Assembly (NCBI RefSeq): GCF_012726345.1
Contig: NZ_PTXN01000005.1
Coordinates: 186,001 to 250,000, forward strand
Length of the DNA stretch: 64,000 bases
Reading direction: 5' to 3'
DNA from: Marinomonas sp. UCMA 3892
GTDB taxonomy: Bacteria > Pseudomonadota > Gammaproteobacteria > Pseudomonadales > Marinomonadaceae
The notes beneath the pieces were generated by a model, which saw only the letters and a list, made by a program, of their open reading frames with translations, was not told the DNA's origin and did not search any database. Below are positions 54,916 through 63,785 of this stretch, in pieces (the first letter of the stretch is position 1; every line of letters begins with the position of its first letter). The translations under genes and the position numbers were made by a program.

Positions 54916-55905
54916 TTAAAGGTTTTCGGCAGCTTGAATGACTTTAAAACCGAGTGGACCTGAATTATCTAAGAAAGATTCTTTCACAGAGGTGGTCGCT
55001 TTACGCCAAGCGATGATGTCGTCATCAGTAAGATGAATCACCTTCATGTGTTTTTCAGCATCTACGATAGCATCGCTCTCGATTTTTTTGATTTTATCTC
55101 TTAGCTCTACTTCAACTTTACGAGCTGCATCAGACAGAATTTTTTGATTATCAGCAGATAAAGATTCCCATACTTTTTCATTGATAACAGTTAAGAACTC
55201 AATGTCAGCATGATTTGTTAGGGTAAGGTAATCCATTACTTGGTAAAGCTTACGTGGGCCAACCGCAGATACACCTGTCATACCAGCATCTACTGTGCCG
55301 CGTTGGTAGGCTAGGAATTGTTCAGAGCCTGATAGCGATGTTGGTGCGCCACCTACGGCTTCAACAAATTGTCCCAATGTTTTACCAAATACACGCACTT
55401 TCATGCCTTTCATATCTTCTGGTAGCTCAATTGGTTTTTTCTTAGAAAGTAACGCTACACCACCATAAGCTTGCCACCATAATGGACGCGTACCCGTTTT
55501 TAGAATAGCTTCATCCAGTAATTTGCGAACTTGGCTATCAGGGCGAGTTGCAGCTTCTACCTTGTCTTGGGACGGAAACATGAATGGCACATAAAAAACA
55601 TCTACCGCTGGAATAGTACCTGCAAGCTGGGAAAGACTCATTACACCCATTTCAATGGCGCCAGAACTCACTGCTTGGTGTACTTCGCTGTCTTTAAACA
55701 GCTGTGCAGAAGGATAAATTTTGATCTTAATATCGCCATGGCTTTTTTCTTCTACTTCTTTTTTGAAGTCGACAAGGTTTTGACCAAGATGATGTTTAAG
55801 AGGTAATTGCAGCGAAATCCCTAACGTTGTTTCTGCTAATGTTGGCAAAGAAGCCATCAAAGTAGACGTTAATAAGCCAGTTTTTAGAAGGGTTTTATAA
55901 TTCAT
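54916..55905 (-). CDS. TRAP transporter solute-binding protein (DctP type)
   Basis: A 329-residue periplasmic binding protein with a cleavable signal peptide (LLTSTLMASLPTLA-E, about 24 residues). The DctP fold is visible in LKHHLGQNLVDFKKEVEEKS near the start, FPSQDKVEAATRP, GMKVRVFGKTLGQFVEAVGG with the carboxylate-binding arginine (about residue 170), and the C-terminal long helix. It binds a carboxylic acid in most family members. Neighbouring CoA transferase and lyase genes suggest the ligand is a hydroxy-dicarboxylate. Confidence 0.93.
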   Translation of the reverse strand: MNYKTLLKTGLLTSTLMASLPTLAETTLGISLQLPLKHHLGQNLVDFKKEVEEKSHGDIKIKIYPSAQLFKDSEVHQAVSSGAIEMGVMSLSQLAGTIPAVDVFYVPFMFPSQDKVEAATRPDSQVRKLLDEAILKTGTRPLWWQAYGGVALLSKKKPIELPEDMKGMKVRVFGKTLGQFVEAVGGAPTSLSGSEQFLAYQRGTVDAGMTGVSAVGPRKLYQVMDYLTLTNHADIEFLTVINEKVWESLSADNQKILSDAARKVEVELRDKIKKIESDAIVDAEKHMKVIHLTDDDIIAWRKATTSVKESFLDNSGPLGFKVIQAAENL

Positions 55906-55968
55906 GGTAAAGTCCTGTTTTCTTATTAATCATTATTTTTATAGTTTTATTACTGCTAGTTTTTTATT

Positions 55969-56934
55969 TTAGTGCTTTTCAATACGAGCTTTAAGGTCAA
56001 GGACACTTTGTGATAAAGGTCTTGTTTCAGTTCGTAAACCTGCCTTGGCAACTTGTCCTGATATATCGTGTTCTAGTAATTCTGGGAGCTCGCGAGCCAT
56101 GACTAATAAAGTAGTCAAATCTACCCCCGTGTCTAAACCGATGGATTCTAGCATGTGCACTAGGTCTTCTGTACAGATGTTACCTGTGGCTCCTGGTGCG
56201 TAAGGGCAACCGCCGATGCCACCTAATGACGCATCTAGTTGAGTGATGCCAGCAGATAAACCTGCAAGCGCGTTCGCTAATCCCATGCCGCGCGTGTTGT
56301 GTAAATGCAACGTGACATCGAGCGCTGGAAAAATATCGCGAACTTGCGAACATAGCTCATAGACTTGTCTTGGTGATGCCATACCTGTTGTATCAGCAAT
56401 CGAAATACTCTGAATGCCAATATCAAGATATTGATGAATGACTTTGATTACACGTTCAGGAGCGATAATACCTTCAAAAGGGCAGCCAAATGAAGTGGCC
56501 AATGAAGCATTAATTCGAGTACTACTGCCTTTCATTAACTCGCAAATACGTTTGAACTGCGCCAATGACTGCTCGCATGACATACGCATGTTCGAAAGGT
56601 TATGCGATTCACTCACCGACATAACCAGGTTGACTTCGTCCGCCTTGGTCGCCAGTGCGCGCTCTGCGCCTTTTTCATTGGGAACCAGAGTCACATAAGT
56701 GACCTTGGGATTGCGCGTAATACTATTCATGACTTCTTCAGCATCACGCAGATTAGGAATTGCCTTTGGTGATACAAAAGAGGTGACTTCGATTTTATTT
56801 AAACCAAGTAAAGATAGGCGATCGATAATCTCGATTTTTTTATCTGTTGGAATAAAAAGCGCTTCGCTCTGAAAGCCATCGCGAGTCGCCACTTCGTTAA
56901 TTCGTACCTTGGTCGGTAGATTCTGCATGAACAT
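55969..56934 (-). CDS. Hydroxymethylglutaryl-CoA lyase family enzyme
   Basis: A 321-residue TIM-barrel lyase of the HMG-CoA lyase group. The N-terminal catalytic Arg-Asp is in NEVATRDGFQSE (about residue 18), the metal-binding histidine pair is LHLHNTRGMG, and the active-site cysteine loop reads GGIGGCPYAPGATGN with conserved Cys. Such enzymes split HMG-CoA into acetoacetate and acetyl-CoA, or related tertiary-alcohol acyl-CoAs. AGGAG precedes the ATG. It lies 9 bases after the CoA-transferase gene and upstream of the TRAP genes in one operon. Confidence 0.92.
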   Translation of the reverse strand: MFMQNLPTKVRINEVATRDGFQSEALFIPTDKKIEIIDRLSLLGLNKIEVTSFVSPKAIPNLRDAEEVMNSITRNPKVTYVTLVPNEKGAERALATKADEVNLVMSVSESHNLSNMRMSCEQSLAQFKRICELMKGSSTRINASLATSFGCPFEGIIAPERVIKVIHQYLDIGIQSISIADTTGMASPRQVYELCSQVRDIFPALDVTLHLHNTRGMGLANALAGLSAGITQLDASLGGIGGCPYAPGATGNICTEDLVHMLESIGLDTGVDLTTLLVMARELPELLEHDISGQVAKAGLRTETRPLSQSVLDLKARIEKH

Positions 56935-56943
56935 AATAGGCTC

Positions 56944-58179
56944 CTAAATCACACCCTTGGCACGTAGCGCGGCGAGCTTGTCTTCGTCGATGCCAACTGA
57001 GCCTAAAATTTCGTCAGTGTGCTCGCCCAGTTTTGGCCCTAGCCACTGAGTTTTGCCAGGTGTTAGGCTTAATTTGGGTACTATGCCAGGAAGTGATATT
57101 TTATCGTCACCGGAAAGTGGGTGTTCAACAATCATTTCTCGAGCATGAAAGTGTGGGTCGTTAAAAATATCTTCCGCATTATTAATACCACTAGACGGCA
57201 CAGCGGCTTCTTCCAAAATGGCGAGTGCATCTTTAAGAGAGTGCTGAGATGTCCAAGCTTGAATTGCTTCATCTAGTTCGTCGGAGCGTTTAGCTCGACC
57301 GTCATTTTGCGCTAACTCTGGATCGTTTGCTAAATCTGGTCGTTCCATTGCATTCATTAAACGCTTGAAAATACTGTCGCTGTTAGCGGCAATAACAATG
57401 TAGCGTTCGTCTTTGCTCATATAAGAACCAGATGGTGCAATGCCCGGCATACTAGCGCCAGTACGTTCTCGTATAAAACCGAACATACCGTATTCAGGGA
57501 TTAAACTTTCCATCACACCGAATACAGATTCGTATAAGGCTACATCGATAAACTGCCCAGTGCCTTTATTTACTTTTAAGTGATGCATCGCCATCATGGC
57601 ACCGATTACGCCGTAAAGTGATGCAAGTGTGTCGCCAATGCTGACACCCACTCGAACTGGAGGTCTATCGGGATAACCAACAAGGTGACGTAAGCCACCA
57701 ATGGATTCTGCAATCGCAGCAAAACCAGGACGCGAAGAATAAGGTCCATCCTGACCATAACCCGAAACACGTAACATGATGAGTTCTGGTTTGACGGCAG
57801 ATAATTGCTCCCATCCCAGATTCCATTTTTCTAAGGTGCCAGGACGGAAGTTTTCGATGACTATGTCGACGTCTTTAACTAAGTCGTGGATGATGGCTTG
57901 TGCATCCGCTGATTTAAGATCTAGCGTAATAGACTTTTTATTGCGGCTTTGTGAGTACCACCAAAGAGAAGTGTCTTTGTACATTTTGCGCCATTTGCGC
58001 AATGGATCACCGCTTCCGGGAGGTTCAACCTTAATTACTTCTGCGCCGAATTGAGCAAAAATGCTGCCAGCATAGGGACCGGCGATGAGAGATCCTAGTT
58101 CTAAAACACGTACGCCCTTTAAAGGTAATTCGGTTTCATTGTTAGAATTTGTGTTAGATGACGAGTCGCGTTGGCTCAT
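56944..58179 (-). CDS. Class III (CaiB/BaiF) CoA transferase
   Basis: A 411-residue family III CoA transferase. Recognised blocks are GVRVLELGSLIAGPYAGSIF at residues 23-42, KVEPPGSGDPLR and NKKSITLDLKSADA, and IENFRPGTLEKW. At the position of the catalytic Asp, this protein reads VALYESVFGVME, with Glu. That substitution is common in a subgroup near HMG-CoA-lyase-like genes. It would move CoA onto the acid brought in by the TRAP system. First gene of the operon. Confidence 0.9.
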   Translation of the reverse strand: MSQRDSSSNTNSNNETELPLKGVRVLELGSLIAGPYAGSIFAQFGAEVIKVEPPGSGDPLRKWRKMYKDTSLWWYSQSRNKKSITLDLKSADAQAIIHDLVKDVDIVIENFRPGTLEKWNLGWEQLSAVKPELIMLRVSGYGQDGPYSSRPGFAAIAESIGGLRHLVGYPDRPPVRVGVSIGDTLASLYGVIGAMMAMHHLKVNKGTGQFIDVALYESVFGVMESLIPEYGMFGFIRERTGASMPGIAPSGSYMSKDERYIVIAANSDSIFKRLMNAMERPDLANDPELAQNDGRAKRSDELDEAIQAWTSQHSLKDALAILEEAAVPSSGINNAEDIFNDPHFHAREMIVEHPLSGDDKISLPGIVPKLSLTPGKTQWLGPKLGEHTDEILGSVGIDEDKLAALRAKGVI

Positions 58180-58300
58180 TCTCGTTTCCCTTAATTATTT
58201 TTTGTAATTGTTGTAATTATCATCTTTTAAACTAGAACAAGAGAAAAGCGCCTAAATGTTAGGCTGCCATCTCTTTAGGATATGGCAAGATTGATAGACA

Positions 58301-59188
58301 TTAAGTTGTACGTAAATGGGTTAATAAATGGTGAGCAGCGTCGAGTAGTTGATCCGAACTGCGAACACAGATCTTAAGCTCTCGATGTGCCCAGCTGTCT
58401 AATAATGGCAAAGCCTCTATTCGTGAGGCTTTTATATAGGGGCGAGCAATGTCGATAGGCATAAGTCCTATACCAAGCCCTGATTCCACCATGCTGCAAA
58501 GCGCTTCATAGCTGGTGACTTGAATACGCATATTTAGTGGTAAATTGGCATTGGTAGAGGCATTAATCATTTGGTTATTGATAGCACTTCCTGTATGTAA
58601 ACCGACATAGTCATGCCCTAAAGTGTCTACAAACTTGACCTCTTTGTATTGTCCAAGGGGGTGCCCAACCGGAGTGATTACCACCAGACGGTCTGTTTTA
58701 TAAGGATAGATGGAAAGGTCTGGGTATTCTCTTGAAGCGATGGTGACAATACCAATGTCTGCAGCATTTTCAGCAACAGCACGAATAATTTCACTACTGA
58801 TTTTCTCTTCCAAATGAATTTGCACCAAAGGGTTTTGGTTCAAAAAAGAGCGCAGTTGTTTAGGGAGAAATTGACTGATAGCAGAAATATTAGCCACCAT
58901 TCGAACTTGCCCTCGAACTCCGTGTGAGAACTCATTCATTTGGTTATAAATGTCATCCAGTTGATGCAGCACGCCGCGGGACATCTGTAACAACGCTTGG
59001 CCTGCAGGTGTAGCAACCACTCCTCGATTGGTGCGCATCATTAATGGGGTATGAAGCAATTGCTCTAATTCCTTGATGCGTTTTGATACGGCTGAAGCGG
59101 CAATAAAATTCAATTCGGCAGCGCGTGCAATCGAGCCTTGCTCAATGACGCAGACGAATAAGCGCAGGGAAGTTGGGTCAATTCGCAT
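58301..59188 (-). CDS. LysR-type transcriptional regulator
   Basis: A 295-residue LysR regulator. The helix-turn-helix covers residues 1-60 (LFVCVIEQGSIARAAELNFI then SAVSKRIKELEQLL), followed by a substrate-binding domain with TPAGQALLQMSRGVL and IGIVTIASREYPD. It lies upstream of the CoA transferase-lyase-TRAP operon in the same direction with a 121-base gap, and divergent from an FAH-like gene. It probably controls both in response to the acid being degraded. Confidence 0.92.
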   Translation of the reverse strand: MRIDPTSLRLFVCVIEQGSIARAAELNFIAASAVSKRIKELEQLLHTPLMMRTNRGVVATPAGQALLQMSRGVLHQLDDIYNQMNEFSHGVRGQVRMVANISAISQFLPKQLRSFLNQNPLVQIHLEEKISSEIIRAVAENAADIGIVTIASREYPDLSIYPYKTDRLVVITPVGHPLGQYKEVKFVDTLGHDYVGLHTGSAINNQMINASTNANLPLNMRIQVTSYEALCSMVESGLGIGLMPIDIARPYIKASRIEALPLLDSWAHRELKICVRSSDQLLDAAHHLLTHLRTT

Positions 59189-59376
59189 TTATGATTACAT
59201 CCATACTTTATTGTTTTTGGTAGCCGCTACTTTCTTTTATATGACATTAATTGCGCAAAGATCATATATCATCTCGTTTTTTTCTCATACTATAGCGGCG
59301 GCTTAATTGCGATTAAGCGTTTGTTACACTTGGCTATTTTATACCTCTATTATTTTTTACAAAGGGCTTTCACGAT

Positions 59377-60057
59377 ATGGTTTTCGAAGAATATTCTCAG
59401 ATAGTAAAAGGATTTCAGTATGAGTCATCATTATCGTTAACCGATACTTTCGACGCAGTATGTGAAGTGCAGGATACTCTGATTACCAAGATTGTAGAGA
59501 AGGGGGCCGTGGTTGCTGGTTGGAAAATTGTCGATAAAGATGGCGTGATTATTCTTTCTCCTATTTTTGACTTCCAAGTATTCGCTAATCTTGGCGACAC
59601 CATTCCACATCAAGCATTTCGCGGTACTGAGTTAGAAGTGTGTTTTCAATTGACTGTACCAAGTACGACAGATGCAATGAATGAATTGGTTGATGAATTG
59701 ACACCTTTTGCAGCAGTCGAACTGATTCGTCCGGCTATTCACCCTACGAACCATTCAGCGTGTGACTTTTACTTTAACTACGGTGTTTTTGTCTCTCAAA
59801 AGCCAGTTGCTGGTGAGATACTTTTTGAAGGCGGCAATCAAGGTTATAGCTTCTCAGCTGAATTAGACCCACTTGTAGAGGCAAAGAAAGACGTGGTGAA
59901 GAAAGGGATACTTCAGTGTATTCAACGAGGCTACGGCAATAAAGATTACTTTTTTATTACTGGAACCTTAAATGGATTAGTGCCGGCCGCCGAGTCTTTA
60001 GGTGTGAATCGAGTTATGAATCAGGGTGATGCTATTATTCAATTTGATATTGTCTAA
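59377..60057 (+). CDS. Divergent FAH / 2-oxopent-4-enoate hydratase-like protein
   Basis: A 226-residue protein that does not match a textbook family but has the pattern of the MhpD/FAH hydratase fold: early AGWKIVDKDGVIILSPIFDF, RGTELEVCFQLTVP in place of the usual metal-binding E-x-E strand, PAIHPTNHSACDFYFNYGVF, and a C-terminal ITGTLNGLVPAAE followed by GDAIIQFDIV, which strongly resembles the hydratase ending. Acidic metal ligands are only partly present, so activity is uncertain. AAAGGG precedes the ATG. It is divergent from the LysR gene and may belong to the same acid-catabolism regulon. Confidence 0.6.
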   Translation: MVFEEYSQIVKGFQYESSLSLTDTFDAVCEVQDTLITKIVEKGAVVAGWKIVDKDGVIILSPIFDFQVFANLGDTIPHQAFRGTELEVCFQLTVPSTTDAMNELVDELTPFAAVELIRPAIHPTNHSACDFYFNYGVFVSQKPVAGEILFEGGNQGYSFSAELDPLVEAKKDVVKKGILQCIQRGYGNKDYFFITGTLNGLVPAAESLGVNRVMNQGDAIIQFDIV

Positions 60058-60096
60058 CAGCTTCATTAATCGTTTTGCTTCATAAAAAATGCTGCT

Positions 60097-60894
60097 TTAT
60101 CGCGTTGGCCCTTGCGTTTCTTGGACCTTAACATCGAGATTGAGCAGCTCTACCGGTGGCCCGAACTGGGTGTAGATCGCCACATCAGCAGCGTCTCGCC
60201 CAAAAGCGATAGCAACACGACCACCTTGTAAATCCGCTTGCGTTGGATCAAATGTGTACCAACGATTGCCAACGTAGGCTTCAAACCACGCATGTAAATC
60301 CATCGGCTCTAAGCCTTCAAGATAACCGACCACCATGCGTGCAGGAATGGCAAGCGCTCGACAGCAAGCAATGCCCAAATGTGCCATGTCTCGACAAACG
60401 CCTCGCCCCAGTCCGTTTAACTCTGATGCACTTATGTTCTGTTCGCCTTCACCCGGTGTGTACTGAATATTTTTGCGAATATAATCGACGATAGCACTGC
60501 ATTGGTCATAGCCTGGCGTTAAGCCTGCAACGATGGATGATGCCATTTCTGTAAAATGATCGGAATCGCAATAACGACTCGGGTGCAAAAAAGGTAAGGT
60601 TTCGTCGGGTAGTTGCTGGATATCGACAAAAGGCGCGCCGGGTGCTGTATCTGAAGCGTTGGCGGTTTCTATTACCACTGAGATACGAATCGAAAAATGT
60701 CCGACAGGAGCGACTAATCTTTGGCATAAGTTTCCAAAGGAATCGGTAAACTCCACTGCTGGCACACTGGGCGACAAGACATATTCTTCCCGAGCAATCC
60801 ACTGCTGCATACCGCTACGAGGGCGTAACATCAGTACGAAAGGTGACGGTGTCTCAATGTTGAACTCAAGAGTACTGGATGCTTCTAGCCACAT
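60097..60894 (-). CDS. Transglutaminase-like cysteine peptidase family protein
   Basis: A 265-residue protein with a transglutaminase-like core in its second half. The catalytic Cys is in [20 protein letters not shown] (about residue 165), the His in [20 protein letters not shown] (about 208), and the Asp in the same block. The N-terminal part is a beta-rich domain typical of the bacterial family that includes putative cysteine proteases. No signal peptide, so it is probably cytosolic. Substrate unknown. Confidence 0.88.
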   Translation of the reverse strand: MWLEASSTLEFNIETPSPFVLMLRPRSGMQQWIAREEYVLSPSVPAVEFTDSFGNLCQRLVAPVGHFSIRISVVIETANASDTAPGAPFVDIQQLPDETLPFLHPSRYCDSDHFTEMASSIVAGLTPGYDQCSAIVDYIRKNIQYTPGEGEQNISASELNGLGRGVCRDMAHLGIACCRALAIPARMVVGYLEGLEPMDLHAWFEAYVGNRWYTFDPTQADLQGGRVAIAFGRDAADVAIYTQFGPPVELLNLDVKVQETQGPTR

Positions 60895-61175
60895 AAAACA
60901 ACTCCCGAATTGATGGTTTATTCATTACAGTAGCAGCTATAAGTATGATCAGCTATAGAACATCTTTATATCTACGCTAAATAAATGAATGTGTGTTTAA
61001 CTTATTCAGGTCTAAGTATCTAATGATGAAACATAGCTGATATTGCTGTTTTTAATACTTCTTATGATAAAAGCTCCCGTTTGATCTTTGCTTAGAATAA
61101 TATTCTGGGACCCAATGATAAGAGCTTATGCTCTAAATACCTTTACCTATGATGATGTAACCGGGCGTATTTCGA

Positions 61176-62564
61176 ATGACGACAGAATTACATAAAAATA
61201 ATAATTTTCTTAATGCGCCTTTACCCTTGGTGTTTCTAAAAACAGCGGCACCGATTATTTTGATCATGATGGTGAATGGTTCGTTTGCGCTGGTGGACGC
61301 GTACTTCCTTGGTATGTTTGTTGGCGCCGATGCCCTAACTGCCGTTACTTCTATGTTTCCTGCTTTTATTCTGATTGTTGCTTTGTCAACGTTAGTATCG
61401 AATGGTTTTGCCAGTTTGATGGCGCGGCAATTAGGCGCGGGAAATGGATCTAGTGCCGTAGAAGTGTTTTCGCAAGCGATTAGTTTGTCTTTAGTGGTCT
61501 GTGCTGTGCTGATCGGTTTGTTTTTACTAGGTGGGCACGCGTTAACAGATGCTGTGAGTAATGGCTCAAATTTGATTGCCGATATGAGTTATCGCTATAT
61601 ATCTATTTTGGTCTTTTTCTCTCCCTTGGTCTTTGTTTTAGCTATTAATGGTGACAGTTTACGCTGCGAAGGGCGTGTTTCTTTCATGGCGTCGGTCTCT
61701 CTTTTGTCAGTGTTACTGAATGGCGTATTTAACTATTTGTTGATTGTTGGTTTGAATTGGGGCGTAGAGGGGTCGGCTTATGGCACTGTTTTGGCACAAG
61801 CTGTCTCTTTAGTTATTGTCTTTTTCTATCGGAAATATCAGACAAACGAGCTTAACCTTCAGGTTGTATTGTTTTCAAAATCTCGACAGCATTGGCTGAC
61901 GTTTTTGTCTTTAGGAGCACCTTCGAGTTTAAATTATATCGGCTTGGCATTAACGTCTGGCGCTATTTTATACAATTTACAAACGTGGGATGCTGCAAAT
62001 TATGCAACAACAGTGGGAGCTTATGGCATTATTACGCGTTTAATGACGTTTATTTTTTTGCCTTTACTTGGGCTTAGCATGGCGTTTCAAGCGATTGTTG
62101 GTAACAATTTTGGAGCAAATGAGCTGGGCCGGGTAAATGTCAGTATTAAAATTGCTTTGACTGTCGCCTTTGTTTATTGCCTGCTATTACAGACGATAGC
62201 GTTTGTTTTTAAACGTGATTTAGGAATGCTGTTTGTTAGTGATCAAGCTGTGATTAGTGAGGTAGTGCGAATTTTACCGTTTTCTACTTTGGCGCTTTTT
62301 CTGGTTGGCCCGCAAATGATGATTAGCATGTTTTTCCAAGCCATTGGTGATGCAAAAAGAGCGGGCATTTTAGGCATCATGAAAACCTATGCGTTCTCTC
62401 TGCCGTTGATTTTTATTCTACCGTACTTCTTTTCCGAGTGGGGGATTTGGTATGCAGCCGCGAGCACTGAGTTTCTTGCTTTGTTGCTGACTGTTTTTGT
62501 ATTAAGTCAGCGTAATCGAACTCAAAACACAAGTCTTGGATTGTTTTTTAAAGAAGCACAATGA
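61176..62564 (+). CDS. MATE family efflux transporter
   Basis: A 462-residue inner-membrane exporter with 12 helices in two repeated halves. The first half starts PLVFLKTAAPIILIMMVNGS and has VDAYFLGMFVGADALTAVTS; the second begins LTFLSLGAPSSLNYIGLALT near 245 and contains GAYGIITRLMTFIFLPLLGL and AFQAIVGNNFGANE. Such proteins export drugs or organic cations using sodium or proton gradients. The ribosome binding site is weak. The 281 bases before it show no clear operator. Confidence 0.92.
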   Translation: MTTELHKNNNFLNAPLPLVFLKTAAPIILIMMVNGSFALVDAYFLGMFVGADALTAVTSMFPAFILIVALSTLVSNGFASLMARQLGAGNGSSAVEVFSQAISLSLVVCAVLIGLFLLGGHALTDAVSNGSNLIADMSYRYISILVFFSPLVFVLAINGDSLRCEGRVSFMASVSLLSVLLNGVFNYLLIVGLNWGVEGSAYGTVLAQAVSLVIVFFYRKYQTNELNLQVVLFSKSRQHWLTFLSLGAPSSLNYIGLALTSGAILYNLQTWDAANYATTVGAYGIITRLMTFIFLPLLGLSMAFQAIVGNNFGANELGRVNVSIKIALTVAFVYCLLLQTIAFVFKRDLGMLFVSDQAVISEVVRILPFSTLALFLVGPQMMISMFFQAIGDAKRAGILGIMKTYAFSLPLIFILPYFFSEWGIWYAAASTEFLALLLTVFVLSQRNRTQNTSLGLFFKEAQ

Positions 62565-62633
62565 GCTTTTAAAATACTGATTGCGTTTATTGTTCTTAAA
62601 GGTTCCCAACACCGCTAGCTCCATTGAGATTGA

Positions 62634-62792
62634 GTGCTAAAGAAAGCCCTAGATTATCTATCGAAAAATGATGATTGGTTTTTTCAACTGAGATTTTTGT
62701 TAGACGAGCTAGAACACATCCGCTGTATGAACATGAATGACCAGTTTAAGTTTATGGTGAGAATATTTAAGGTATGGCCGTACCTTAATTAA
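62634..62792 (+). CDS. Possible 52-aa small protein
   Basis: A short frame from GTG 62634 to TAA 62790-62792 encodes an amphipathic, aromatic-rich sequence, including KALDYLSKNDDWFFQLRFLL and MNDQFKFMVRIFKVW. It fills most of the gap between the MATE gene and the convergent LysR gene and overlaps the LysR 3' end by 8 bases. Amino-acid composition looks protein-like, but the ribosome binding site is weak and I know no homologue. Confidence 0.3.
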   Translation: MLKKALDYLSKNDDWFFQLRFLLDELEHIRCMNMNDQFKFMVRIFKVWPYLN

Positions 62793-63648
62793 GGCGATCT
62801 TGATGTGTCTTTACCAGCTCTGAAAGAAAATCCGCGACAGCGCGAGTGCGTTTCGATTGGGTTAAATCGGTTTGGATAACGAGGTAAATTTCTTGATTGA
62901 TCTCTGGTATGTTAGCGAGGCAAACGAGTTCAGTGTGACGCGCAACTAGGTGTGGCAATATCGCTACGCCGACTTCCGCTAGGCAAGCACTGACTTGGGT
63001 TGCCACTGATGTCGTGGTGAGAATGGGCTCTTTCCCGGCTAATTGACTGGCTATCCATCGTGCTGCGGGCAAATGCTCGTAACCGTCTCCCCATTGGATA
63101 AAGTTGTCATTAGCATCATCGCGTTCATTTTGGTAATGAGTACTACAGTAGAGTCCGTAGCCTAGCGTGCCAACACGCTGGAAGCTGACATTACCATTGG
63201 TTGGACGCACCATACGTAAGGCGAGGTCAGCATCTCGACGATGTAAATTGGCTGTATGAATGTCGGTGACAATATCGATGTGTAAGTTTGGGCAGGTTTG
63301 CTGAAAATGGCCTAGCGCTGGAATAATGAGGTGGGTGGCGAGGTTTTCAGCCGTAGCGACTTTGACCCTTCCGATCAGTTGAGATTCCTTTTTCGCACTC
63401 TTGGTAAACGTAAAAGCAGCAGCTTCCATTGCCTCTGCTTTATTTAATAGATTCTTACCTTCATCCGTCAGTTGGTAGCCTGTTTGAAAACGCAAAAAGA
63501 GCGGTGTTTGTAGACTGTGCTCAAGACGTTCTATTTTTCGTGATAGCGTAGCAATTCCCATGTCTAGAGATTTTGCAGCTATGGTAAGCGTGCCAAAACG
63601 GGCAAGTGCCAAGAAAGCTTTCGTATCGTCCCAAATCATCTCTTTCAT
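62785..63648 (-). CDS. LysR-type transcriptional regulator
   Basis: A 287-residue LysR regulator. The DNA-binding domain is at the start (AFLALARFGTLTIAAKSLDM then ISRKIERLE-type ATLSRKIERLEHSLQTPLFL). The effector domain has GRVKVATAENLATHLIIPAL. Start ATG 63648 follows GGCGGA; the TTG at 63663 would itself lie inside that site. Divergent from the carboxymuconolactone decarboxylase-like gene, which it probably regulates. Confidence 0.91.
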   Translation of the reverse strand: MKEMIWDDTKAFLALARFGTLTIAAKSLDMGIATLSRKIERLEHSLQTPLFLRFQTGYQLTDEGKNLLNKAEAMEAAAFTFTKSAKKESQLIGRVKVATAENLATHLIIPALGHFQQTCPNLHIDIVTDIHTANLHRRDADLALRMVRPTNGNVSFQRVGTLGYGLYCSTHYQNERDDANDNFIQWGDGYEHLPAARWIASQLAGKEPILTTTSVATQVSACLAEVGVAILPHLVARHTELVCLANIPEINQEIYLVIQTDLTQSKRTRAVADFLSELVKTHQDRLN

Positions 63649-63785
63649 AAGATATTCCGCCAAAAGTTATTTTTCAATACTGAAAAATGGATTCTCTATT
63701 TCATCTAAATATTTCAATTATAAAAAATGGCATAGTAACAAGCATTGTAACTGGTGTCCTTTTATGAAGTGTTTAGGAGAGAAAA

